Assembly: GCA_040216635.1 (NCBI GenBank)
Contig: JAVJOU010000029.1
Coordinates: 124,001-188,000 of the forward strand
Length of the DNA: 64,000 nucleotides
Direction of reading: 5' to 3'
Source: UBA1479 sp040216635
Lineage (GTDB): Bacteria; Pseudomonadota; Alphaproteobacteria; Rhodospirillales; Casp-alpha2
Of this stretch, positions 1-6,852 are shown piece after piece (within the stretch, counting starts at the first letter, position 1; every line of letters begins with the position of its first letter). The position numbers and the translations under genes are program-made. Under the pieces are notes generated by a model. The model made no database searches. It saw only the letters and a program-made list of their open reading frames with translations, and was not told where the DNA came from.

Positions 1-308
1 TGCGCTGCAGTTCGTTGTGTTGCCAAAACTGGTAGATCACCAACATGAAGATGCAGGCGCAAGTCATCAAAATGATGAGCGCCGTCAGCGCATGCACATA
101 TCCCGACTTGGCGCCGACCAGTTTGGCGATAACTAGCAACCCCATGAAGACCGCCAGGGTCGACCCCACGGTCCACCACTGCTGGGATTTGACGAACAGC
201 AGGGCATCATTGGCCTTGTCGTAAATCAGCGACAGTTCCGCCCGGATATCGCTATCGATCGGCTCCGGGATGTCCTGTTCCATTTCTTCCGCGTTCTTGT
301 CAGCCATG
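1..308 (-). CDS. Partial small membrane protein (runs off left edge)
   Basis: The first 102 codons of an unrecognised gene are visible; the rest lies outside the window. The start ATG has a good Shine-Dalgarno (AAGGAG, 8 nt upstream). The first 45 residues are acidic and hydrophilic (MADKNAEEMEQDIPEPIDSD). Two likely membrane helices follow, at about residues 46-65 and 72-94, the second ending in YQFWQ. It is the fourth gene of a minus-strand run headed by a MotA/TolQ/ExbB-type proton channel, 112 nt downstream of the preceding gene, so it may belong to the same membrane system. The family is not recognised and the function is unknown. Confidence 0.75.
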
Positions 309-420
309 ATCTTGCTCCTTTGCAACGGACAGGGATCGGAAATTATGGCGCAAGACGCGTGCGGGGACCTCTATCACTTACGTATAGGCGGCATTGCGCG
401 GGAAACGGCCGAAAACCGGG

Positions 421-939
421 CTAAATCTTGAACTCTCGGGGATCGATGATGCGCGGCGGCATCTGCGGCGCCTTCAGGGGCGGCTGCGGCGGGGGTTTGA
501 TTTCCACGTTCAAGTCCCCCATGTCGTCAGGCCCCTGCCGGGAAAACGGATTGGTGATGACCAGCACCGAATTGCGCCGCACGGCGTCTTCCAATCCATC
601 CTGAAGTTCCTCGGCAAAGCGCGGGTTCCAGGGGATGGAGTAGTACCGGGGCTCGGTCACGCCGGACAGGCGAAGCCACAGATAGATGCGTTCCCCCTCG
701 TCGAAATCGATGCCGAGCACGATTGCCTTGTCCCGTTCCTGTTCGAACCAGGCGAAGGCCATGGGCTTGGGCCGGGACATCAATTCCATGAACTGGACAT
801 AGCCGAGCGGTAACAACAAGGACACGGCCCCCACGGCCGCGAAACGCACCCAGGTCTTGCGCGGCGCCCAGACGGCCAGCGCGCCCAGCAGGAACGCGGT
901 CAGGGTCATCGCCGCGAAGATGAAATAGATGACGTCCAT
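421..939 (-). CDS. Hypothetical membrane protein of a proton-channel cluster
   Basis: A 172-residue protein with a strong ribosome site (GGAGG, 5 nt before ATG). The N-terminus has two hydrophobic helices (about residues 4-24 and 32-50). A roughly 120-residue soluble domain follows, probably extracytoplasmic if both ends of the hairpin face outward. It ends in a proline-rich tail (residues 150-172, with the run PPPQPPLKAPQMPP). The gene lies 22 nt downstream of an ExbD-like protein and in the same direction as the ExbB-like channel, so it is probably an accessory subunit. I recognise no domain; the assignment to a complex rests on context alone. Confidence 0.75.
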   Translation of the reverse strand: MDVIYFIFAAMTLTAFLLGALAVWAPRKTWVRFAAVGAVSLLLPLGYVQFMELMSRPKPMAFAWFEQERDKAIVLGIDFDEGERIYLWLRLSGVTEPRYYSIPWNPRFAEELQDGLEDAVRRNSVLVITNPFSRQGPDDMGDLNVEIKPPPQPPLKAPQMPPRIIDPREFKI

Positions 940-961
940 GGAAACCTCCTGCCCTGCCCGG

Positions 962-1564
962 TCAGTTCAATTCGGTGATCAGCGGCTTGCGTAGCTTCGA
1001 GATACTGCCGTCGACCAGATGGCCTTTCTCGGTCAGGCGGAAGCGAAAGGCCGTTTCCTCCTGGTTCTTGCCGCGCAGTTCGACCGTGGTGGCGGCGATT
1101 TGTTCTGGGTCTTCCAGGGGGCGTTTGATGCTGACCACGACCCGCACCGGCACTCGCACGCCCCGGGGTACATGGCCGTACATATGTACGTTGACCACGT
1201 ATTCCCCCGACGGAATGCCGCGGCTATAGGACATTTCGTAATTTCGGTCCGTCGCGTCGCCCTCAACCCCCAGGTCGTCCCGCAACAGGTTGAAGGTCAG
1301 GCCGCTTTGATTCCAAAAACCGACCGGCAGTTCACCCGGCGCCTTGACCCAAAGGTCCACGTCATAGGGCATGTCGTTGGGCCAATGCATTTCGACCATC
1401 ACGTTGCCGGGCGCCTTGGCTTCTTCCTGTTCTTCCTGGGGCGGCTGCAGATGCGGCAGCAACATAACGACCATGGCGACAAAGCCGATCAGCGCCAACA
1501 GGATCACATCGCGGAAAACGGTCGCGGCGGTATCCTCGTCATCGAAATAATCAAGTTCTTCCAT
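962..1564 (-). CDS. ExbD/TolR-like single-span membrane protein
   Basis: A 200-residue protein with a short acidic cytoplasmic N-terminus, one membrane helix (about residues 18-38) and a periplasmic domain of roughly 160 residues. The helix begins FRDVILLALIGF. That resembles the ExbD/TolR/MotB signature, in which an Asp at the start of the helix (here D19) takes part in proton transfer. The periplasmic part is not a recognisable ExbD or OmpA domain; it looks beta-rich (motifs such as VDLWVKAPG and GEYVVNVHMYG). It sits 33 nt downstream of a MotA/TolQ/ExbB gene, the usual partner order. Seen: topology and motif. Inferred: the partner role. Confidence 0.7.
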   Translation of the reverse strand: MEELDYFDDEDTAATVFRDVILLALIGFVAMVVMLLPHLQPPQEEQEEAKAPGNVMVEMHWPNDMPYDVDLWVKAPGELPVGFWNQSGLTFNLLRDDLGVEGDATDRNYEMSYSRGIPSGEYVVNVHMYGHVPRGVRVPVRVVVSIKRPLEDPEQIAATTVELRGKNQEETAFRFRLTEKGHLVDGSISKLRKPLITELN

Positions 1565-1597
1565 GGCATGCGTCCGTAAGGCGCCGGTCTCCCTGCC

Positions 1598-2257
1598 CTA
1601 ATCCGCCGCTTCGCGCCGGCCGGCGGTGGAGACAACGTCCGCATCGGTGCCCGGCATGTGCAGGACTGTGGTCAATAACCGCACCGTGCCGGTGGCAAGG
1701 ATACGGTGATTGACGATCAGCCAGACGTACAGGATCGAACCGACCAGGGTCGTGTTCAACGCCACGGACATCCCGCTGATCAGGGTCGCGACCATGGCGC
1801 CGACCTTGTTGGCATCGGATGCCGCCGTCGGATCGACCCCGGACAGGGAAATGATGAATCCGATGACCGTGCCGATCAGACCCAGCAGCACCAAGGCATT
1901 GGCGATATGGCGGACGACGACGATGCGGTTGGACAAGGTCAGGCGCAGGGCTTCGACCGCACGGTCGATCTGACGTTCATCCCCGGATGCCAGGGCTTCA
2001 GAATATTTGTACGCGGGCGTACCCGGCCGGGGCTGCCCCCCTTCAACCTCGATCGTCTGCCGGCTGGTCTGCCAGACCTTCCATGCGGCCAGCGCCATGC
2101 CATAGATGAACACCGCGCAGATCACGCCGGTCAGTTCCAACAAAGGGGCATCGATGATGGGGGCAAGCCAGCCCTGAATATAGGCCGCCCCCAGAAACCC
2201 CAGGGCGACGACATTGACGAGCAGAAAATGGGCAACGAAAAGATATCGGTACAGCAC
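1598..2257 (-). CDS. MotA/TolQ/ExbB-type proton channel protein
   Basis: A 219-residue inner-membrane protein of the ion-channel family that powers flagellar stators, TonB and Tol systems. Helices are visible at about residues 8-30 and 36-58, with two more after residue 115. The family core reads IANALVLLGLIGTVIGFI followed by GMSVALNTTLVGSILYVWL, matching the conserved TM3-TM4 signature (LGLLGT...GMxxAxxTTLxG). The GTG start has an AGGAG site about 10 nt upstream. It is the first gene of a minus-strand run with an ExbD-like partner and two further membrane proteins. No tonB, tolA, pal or motB is nearby, so what it energises is unknown. Confidence 0.85.
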   Translation of the reverse strand: MLYRYLFVAHFLLVNVVALGFLGAAYIQGWLAPIIDAPLLELTGVICAVFIYGMALAAWKVWQTSRQTIEVEGGQPRPGTPAYKYSEALASGDERQIDRAVEALRLTLSNRIVVVRHIANALVLLGLIGTVIGFIISLSGVDPTAASDANKVGAMVATLISGMSVALNTTLVGSILYVWLIVNHRILATGTVRLLTTVLHMPGTDADVVSTAGRREAAD

Positions 2258-2495
2258 CGTGATGACACTCCTATGTGCCTGGTCTATGTCCGGGGAAACG
2301 GGACGCAGACGGATCGCGAACCCGCATACCGGATGGCCTGTTTATATCATGAACCGGTCCCTACATGATCGAATTCACACATAATGCCGATCACGGCTTT
2401 GCGATGGAAAGACTTGGCCGCAACGCCCGCGCGCGGGTAATCTCTGGCGCAAAGAAGAATATAACCACGACCAATCATATCGAGGAGCGCGTTCC

Positions 2496-3827
2496 ATGAC
2501 GCCGGGCGCCCGCGTACAGGCCTGCATCGAACTGCTGGCGCAGATCGCCGCCGAGGCGCAGGATTCCAGCGCCGTCATCGACAGCTATTTCCGCACCCGC
2601 CGCTATGCCGGATCCGGCGACCGGCGGGCCGTTTCCCACCGCGTTTATGAAAACCTGCGCCACCGGGCCCGCCTGGATTGGTGGATACAGCGCACGGGCG
2701 TAGCCCTGGACAGCACGCCCCGCAGCCGCGTCCTGACACAGATGGCGGTCTATGAGCGCACATCCCCCGATCAGCTTGCCCGGCTGTTTTCCGGCACTCG
2801 GCATTGCCCGCCGACCCTTAACAACCGCGAACAGGAACTGGCCGAATCCCTGTACGGCCGCCCGCCCATGCATATCGACATGCCCGATTGGGTGCGTCTG
2901 GAATACCCGTCATGGATGGGGCCGTCCTTATTGGAAATTTTCGGCCCCCAATTGGAAGTCGAACTTCAGGCACTCAGCCAGACAGCGCCTGTGGATCTTC
3001 GCGTCAACACCTTGAAGGCGACGCGCGAACAGGTTCAATCCATGCTGTCCGATGACCGCATAGAGGTCGACCCCACGCCGCTGTCGCCCCTTGGCCTGCG
3101 TCTGCAAACCCGCGCACGGCTGGGCGGCACCCACGCCTTCAAGCGCGGCCTGTTCGAGGTTCAGGACGAAGGATCACAACTGATCGCCTTGCTGTCAGGT
3201 GTACGCCCCGGCATGACCGTGGTCGATTATTGCGCCGGCGCCGGCGGCAAGACCCTGGCCCTCGCCGCCAGCCTGAAGCCCGGCAACGGTCCATCCGGCC
3301 CACGCGGCCGCCTGATCGCCTGCGATGTCTCGCGTTACCGCATGGACCGCATGGCGCCGCGCCTGAAACGGGCCGGCGCCGACATGGTCCGCCGTCAGGT
3401 CGTGACCGCGCGCGATGACAGTTGGGTCAAGGCCAACAAGGGCATGGCCGACCGGGTGCTGGCGGATGTGCCCTGCACCGGAACGGGGGCCTGGCGGCGC
3501 AATCTGGATGCGAAATGGCGTTTTCAGCCGGACGACCTGGACCATCTTGTCGAAGCCCAGCGTCTGATCATGGAACAGGCCGCATCGCTTGTCGCGCCCC
3601 AGGGGCGCCTGATTTACGCGACCTGTTCGCTATTGCGTGAAGAAAACGAAGAACAGATCGCCTGGTTCCTTCAAAACATTCACGGATTTCGGGTTCTTGC
3701 CCTGGCCGATGTTTGGGCGGAGACCGTCGGCGGCCCGCCCCCCGGCGAGGGCGATTTTCTGCGCCTGTCACCGGCATCGACAGGAACGGATGGATTTTTC
3801 TGCGCGGTTCTGGAAAAATTAGATTGA
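2496..3827 (+). CDS. rsmB: RsmB-like rRNA (cytosine-5) methyltransferase
   Basis: A 443-residue SAM-dependent RNA methyltransferase of the NOL1/NOP2/Sun family. RsmB methylates a cytosine of 16S rRNA. The C-terminal Rossmann domain shows the SAM loop VVDYCAGAGGKTLALA (about residues 246-261), the DVPCTGTGAWRRN motif with the release cysteine and the YATCSLLREEN motif with the catalytic cysteine. The N-terminal 150 residues are a degenerate NusB-like RNA-binding region. GAGGAG precedes the ATG. In many alphaproteobacteria this gene stands next to guaA; here guaA lies about 15 kb away. The family is certain, but the exact rRNA target is assigned only by similarity. Confidence 0.85.
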   Translation: MTPGARVQACIELLAQIAAEAQDSSAVIDSYFRTRRYAGSGDRRAVSHRVYENLRHRARLDWWIQRTGVALDSTPRSRVLTQMAVYERTSPDQLARLFSGTRHCPPTLNNREQELAESLYGRPPMHIDMPDWVRLEYPSWMGPSLLEIFGPQLEVELQALSQTAPVDLRVNTLKATREQVQSMLSDDRIEVDPTPLSPLGLRLQTRARLGGTHAFKRGLFEVQDEGSQLIALLSGVRPGMTVVDYCAGAGGKTLALAASLKPGNGPSGPRGRLIACDVSRYRMDRMAPRLKRAGADMVRRQVVTARDDSWVKANKGMADRVLADVPCTGTGAWRRNLDAKWRFQPDDLDHLVEAQRLIMEQAASLVAPQGRLIYATCSLLREENEEQIAWFLQNIHGFRVLALADVWAETVGGPPPGEGDFLRLSPASTGTDGFFCAVLEKLD

Positions 3828-3828
3828 T

Positions 3829-3840
3829 ATTGTATACAAT
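3829..3840. promoter_or_regulatory. 12-bp palindromic operator ATTGTATACAAT upstream of the TauD-type gene
   Basis: A perfect 12-bp palindrome lies 27 bp before the dioxygenase start codon and directly after the rsmB-like stop. Its right half can double as a -10 box (TATACA), as expected for a repressor site. The same 12 bases, again followed by C, occur upstream of the ThDP decarboxylase operon. The TNGTATACNA core is typical of operators for GntR-family (FadR/VanR type) regulators. No such regulator gene lies in the window. Confidence 0.6.
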
Positions 3841-3866
3841 CAAAAGAAATCCGTGTGAGGAACCCC

Positions 3867-4895
3867 ATGTCCACCGCTTCCATCGAGCCACTCCACCCGG
3901 CTGAAGGACCCTCCTGCTGGACCGGCCCTGATCTGTCCGGTTCCGGGTCCTGGGTCACTGAACTGAACGACGCGCAGCGGACTGCCCTTATGGCCGCCCT
4001 TGATGCGACCGACGGGCGCGACGCGCTGTCCATCACACAAAACGATTTTCCCGGCGGCGATGCGGCCGGTCTGCTGGCCGATATCAGGGACGAAGCCGCG
4101 CACGGCACGGGCTTCATTCTGGTCCGCACGGGCCTGGACAAATTGGACGAGGAACAGGCCCGGCGCCTGATCTGGGGGATCGGTCAACACCTGGGCGTGC
4201 CGCAAATTCAGGACGCCCGCAAGACCCTGCTGCATGACGTCCGGGATACCGGCGCCAATCTGCAAAAACAGGCCGACGTGCGCACCTATCAAACCAACGA
4301 GGCCCAGCCGTTCCACAATGACGGCGGCGACATCTTCGCCTTGTTCTGCCGCCGCCGGTCAACGGGCGGCGGGCAATCCCTGATCGTCAGCGCCCATGCC
4401 GTATTCAATGAAATCCTCAGGCGCCGCCCCGATCTGGCGAAGGTTCTGACCGAACCGTTTTATTTCGATGCCCGCGGACAGGCCCTGCCCGGCCGGCCCT
4501 GGTATCAGGCGCTGCCGATTTTCCAATTCCACGGCGGGCGCTGGTTCGTAATGTACAAGCGCCATTACATCGAACTGGCCCAACGGTCCGACGAAATTCC
4601 ACGCCTGACCGATGCCCAGGTCGAGGCCCTGGATATGCTGGACGCCCTTTGTCTGGACCCCGGCTTCCATCTGTCGTTCGAGATGTCGCCGGGGGACATG
4701 GTCGTCGCCAATAACTTCACCACCCTGCACGCCCGGACCGCCTATACGGACCCGCCGCCCACCGCCGGCGAGGAAAAACGCCACATGCTGCGGCTGTGGC
4801 TGGGCATCCAGAACGGCGTGGCCCTGCCCCCGGCCTTTGCCGAAACCCGGGAATTCGGTCCCCTGTTTGAAACGACGCAGCGAATTGCGATATAA
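3867..4895 (+). CDS. TauD/TfdA-family Fe(II)/2-oxoglutarate dioxygenase
   Basis: A 342-residue enzyme of the taurine-dioxygenase/clavaminate-synthase superfamily, which couples oxidation of a substrate to decarboxylation of 2-oxoglutarate. The facial triad is present: H150 and D152 in QPFHNDGGD, and H288 in FTTLHARTAY, followed by R290, the usual 2-oxoglutarate anchor. I chose the ATG after GAGGAA rather than a GTG four codons upstream. The gene follows a candidate operator and precedes two micro-ORFs and a DehI-type dehalogenase. Substrate is unknown. Taurine is not implied, because this subgroup also acts on acids, lipids and peptides or amino-acid derivatives. Confidence 0.85.
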   Translation: MSTASIEPLHPAEGPSCWTGPDLSGSGSWVTELNDAQRTALMAALDATDGRDALSITQNDFPGGDAAGLLADIRDEAAHGTGFILVRTGLDKLDEEQARRLIWGIGQHLGVPQIQDARKTLLHDVRDTGANLQKQADVRTYQTNEAQPFHNDGGDIFALFCRRRSTGGGQSLIVSAHAVFNEILRRRPDLAKVLTEPFYFDARGQALPGRPWYQALPIFQFHGGRWFVMYKRHYIELAQRSDEIPRLTDAQVEALDMLDALCLDPGFHLSFEMSPGDMVVANNFTTLHARTAYTDPPPTAGEEKRHMLRLWLGIQNGVALPPAFAETREFGPLFETTQRIAI

Positions 4896-4906
4896 AATTT
4901 CGCCGG

Positions 4907-4935
4907 TTGACATAGGCTCGGAATTTTATTATCGA
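4907..4935 (+). promoter_or_regulatory. Candidate sigma-70 promoter for the micro-ORF/DehI unit
   Basis: A perfect -35 box TTGACA begins 11 nt after the dioxygenase stop codon. With a 17-nt spacer the -10 would be TATCGA, which is weak. Transcription would begin near 4942 and give a structured leader of about 130 nt before the first micro-ORF. The flanking sequence is clearly AT-richer than its surroundings. The -10 is poor, so this is only a candidate. Confidence 0.35.
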
Positions 4936-4967
4936 AATTAACGGTTCGTTATGCTATTCTTACTACG

Positions 4968-5053
4968 CTACCAGAAGGTAGAGATGCCTTGTGTGGCGGA
5001 AGCGTCGGACGAGGCATCGGTTCCAGGGATTTGATCCCTGGTTTGGTTGTCCG
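4968..5053 (+). ncRNA. Structured leader: three consecutive hairpins with a possible pseudoknot
   Basis: Three perfect inverted repeats follow one another. P1 is CTACC-AGAA-GGTAG (4968-4981). P2 is GATGCCT (4983-4989) with AGGCATC (5012-5018) and a 22-nt loop. P3 is CCAGGGAT-TTG-ATCCCTGG (5023-5041). The P2 loop sequence CGGAC (5006-5010) is complementary to GTCCG (5049-5053) just after P3, which would form a pseudoknot a few bases before the AGGAGA ribosome site at 5060-5065. No T-run follows P3, so it is not a standard terminator. I do not recognise it as a known riboswitch class. Seen: the complementarity. Inferred: a cis-regulatory RNA controlling translation of the micro-ORF. Confidence 0.5.
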
Positions 5054-5071
5054 TTCATCAGGAGAAAACAG

Positions 5072-5158
5072 ATGAGACAGACCATGTTCTCGGCATCACA
5101 CATGCATCCCCCGCGGGAAACAGACCATCCGTTGGAAGGTCCGCACCCGACCGACTAA
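5072..5158 (+). CDS. Micro-ORF 1: 28-residue peptide ending HPLEGPHPTD
   Basis: A 28-codon frame with a strong Shine-Dalgarno (AGGAGA, 6 nt before the ATG). Its last ten residues, HPLEGPHPTD, reappear with one conservative change (E to D) at the end of a second micro-ORF 155 bp downstream. A later in-frame ATG (codon 11, MHPPRETD) would give an 18-mer that aligns along nearly its full length with the 17-mer of the second. It has no cysteine, no signal peptide and no membrane segment, and is rich in His, Pro and acidic residues. It lies between the TauD-type dioxygenase and the DehI-type gene, after a structured leader. It could be a precursor peptide, a regulatory leader peptide or a small functional protein. 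Confidence 0.65.
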   Translation: MRQTMFSASHMHPPRETDHPLEGPHPTD

Positions 5159-5312
5159 GCATGTTTGCCGTCCTGGACGCAGAGCGCCCAGGCGGCATAA
5201 TGGGTTGCATATAAGGAATACCTGCATTGTCCGATCGTTGCTGGTAACCGGCCCCGTGGGCCCGTTAGGCTTCCCCTTCAACCGCAACGACCAACGGCAA
5301 CGGAGCCGATCA

Positions 5313-5366
5313 ATGGCACCGCACGAGAAAGAACATCCGCTGGACGGCCCGCACCCCACGGACTGA
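5313..5366 (+). CDS. Micro-ORF 2: 17-residue peptide ending HPLDGPHPTD
   Basis: Seventeen codons (MAPHEKEHPLDGPHPTD) preceded by GGAG 7 nt before the ATG. Over the shared 30-nt end the two micro-ORFs differ at five bases. Four are synonymous (Leu TTG/CTG, Gly GGT/GGC, Pro CCG/CCC, Thr ACC/ACG) and one swaps Glu for Asp. That is the mark of selection on the peptide rather than a DNA repeat. The frame is open farther upstream, with a GTG 19 codons earlier, but the ATG has the ribosome site. It lies 136 bp before the DehI-type gene. The 154 nt between the two micro-ORFs hold only a modest hairpin (CCTGG/CCAGG near 5172-5194). Confidence 0.65.
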   Translation: MAPHEKEHPLDGPHPTD

Positions 5367-5502
5367 GGGGCTTCAAGGCACCAACGCCTGTTCTCTGATC
5401 TTCTTCGATCACATTTCGTCGAGCCTGCCTGACCCGCCTTGACGTCCACGGCGCCGGTCGTGCGTTATGCCCTGCGACACGTTACGTGAGAAGGGAAAAA
5501 CC

Positions 5503-6405
5503 ATGAACACGGCAGGCACTCCCCCGGCCCAGTTGCCCCGCCTAAAGCCCGATCCGATCCCGGCAATCCACCCGGTGCCCGAATACGCGGTCGAAGGACA
5601 GCGCGCCCAGTGGTATGCGGAAATGAAGGCCGTGTTCCAGGTTCCCTGGATGGGCGTCGTCACCATGGCCTATGCCCATTACCCCCATTTTTTCGCCGAA
5701 CTGTGGCGGGGGCTGAAGCCGCTGGCGGAATGCCGGGCCTTCGTTCAGGCCTTTCAGGACAACCGCGCGTTCGTCGAACGCGAAGTCACGGAATTGTCTC
5801 CACCCCCCATACCCCAACGCCTGACCGATGCCGGATATGCGCCGCGTGAAATCGCGGGCATTCAAGAATGCGTCGAGGTTTTCTCCCACGGCAATCAACC
5901 CTATCTGGTGACCGCCATGATCGCGCGCCTGCTGCTGGAAGGTCAGGAAATGGGCAATACCGGCAACGCCGATCCCTTCACCGGCCGCCATGCGCCGGAC
6001 GTCGCCGTGCCCTTCGTCCTGATGGAAGCCCATCATGCCGACACCCCGACCCGGCAGGTGTTCGACGATGTGAAATCCGTTCTCGGCCTGCCGTTCGTCA
6101 ATACGGACTACCGCGCCTTCGCGCGCTGGCCCAGCTATTGGGCGGCCGCCTGGTCGGACCTGCGCCAGGTTGCCGGCGGAGAACCCCATGAAGCGATCTG
6201 CCGGGCCCTGCATGACCGAATTCTCGACCAAGTGTTGAACGGATTGCCCAATCCGGGCGGCTTGAACAGTACCGACCTGCGCCGGGCCGCGGAAAAAGAC
6301 GCCCCCCTGGACGAAGTCATCGCCGTCGTCCGCCTGTTTCAATGGCTGCTCCCGGGCCTGTCCCTGAACGTTGCCTATCTGCGCCATCAGCTGACTGCAG
6401 CCTGA
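5503..6405 (+). CDS. DehI-family 2-haloacid dehalogenase-like protein
   Basis: A 300-residue protein resembling group I 2-haloacid dehalogenase DehI, an all-helical enzyme made of two related halves. DehI hydrolyses both D- and L-2-haloacids by direct attack of an activated water. Recognisable blocks are an early YAEM...VPWMGV, a central FSHGNQPYLVTAM (compare FNYGNPKYLLLITA in DehI) and TDYRAFARWPSYW. The last block corresponds to the DehI stretch carrying the catalytic Asp (here about D202). The ATG after GAAGGGAA is preferred to an upstream ATG 12 codons earlier. It follows the two micro-ORFs. The family also contains members of unproven activity, so haloacid is not assured as the substrate. 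Confidence 0.75.
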   Translation: MNTAGTPPAQLPRLKPDPIPAIHPVPEYAVEGQRAQWYAEMKAVFQVPWMGVVTMAYAHYPHFFAELWRGLKPLAECRAFVQAFQDNRAFVEREVTELSPPPIPQRLTDAGYAPREIAGIQECVEVFSHGNQPYLVTAMIARLLLEGQEMGNTGNADPFTGRHAPDVAVPFVLMEAHHADTPTRQVFDDVKSVLGLPFVNTDYRAFARWPSYWAAAWSDLRQVAGGEPHEAICRALHDRILDQVLNGLPNPGGLNSTDLRRAAEKDAPLDEVIAVVRLFQWLLPGLSLNVAYLRHQLTAA

Positions 6406-6493
6406 GGGGAATGCACGCCCGGGGCAGACATTCCCCCCACTTTCCGCTAACAATCTATCGGGGCTGAACTGAACCATCCATGCGGAGCACGCC

Positions 6494-6829
6494 ATGAGTT
6501 CCTACGAAGAAGACCTGCGTATTCAGCAGCAATTCCTGCGCAAGGCGGAAATGCTGATCTCCGAAGCCAACCGCGAGATCATCGGACCGCTGATTCCCGA
6601 CATCAACGAAGCCCGGGTCATCAATTTTGCCCGCGCCGTGGCCCATCTGCGCGGGCGCTACCTGCAGGCCGCGTTCAATATCTCGAACGTCGCCGACGGG
6701 CATGCGCCGTCCGACGCCGAAATCACCAACCTGCGCAAGTACCGCGACATTTACGAAGAAGCCCGAAAGGCTTATGAGGAACTTACTCACGCCATCGAAC
6801 GCGGCTACATCCGCATTTCCGACGACTAG
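6494..6829 (+). CDS. Conserved hypothetical protein, small and helical
   Basis: A 111-residue soluble protein predicted to be almost entirely helical, rich in Glu, Arg and Ala, with no cysteine and no membrane segment. A GGAG site stands 8 nt before the ATG. It contains two helical stretches separated near DGHAPSDAEI (about residues 69-78). It lies 88 bp downstream of the DehI-type gene and 23 bp upstream of an alpha/beta hydrolase, so the three may be co-transcribed. Family and function are not recognised. Confidence 0.75.
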   Translation: MSSYEEDLRIQQQFLRKAEMLISEANREIIGPLIPDINEARVINFARAVAHLRGRYLQAAFNISNVADGHAPSDAEITNLRKYRDIYEEARKAYEELTHAIERGYIRISDD

Positions 6830-6852
6830 AAAAAAGACCAAGCCCACCCATC

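Noticed and set aside
5023..5041. The CCAGGGAT-TTG-ATCCCTGG hairpin as a terminator of the TauD-type gene.
   Set aside because: It is not followed by a T-run and lies among two other hairpins just before a ribosome site, so a leader structure fits better.
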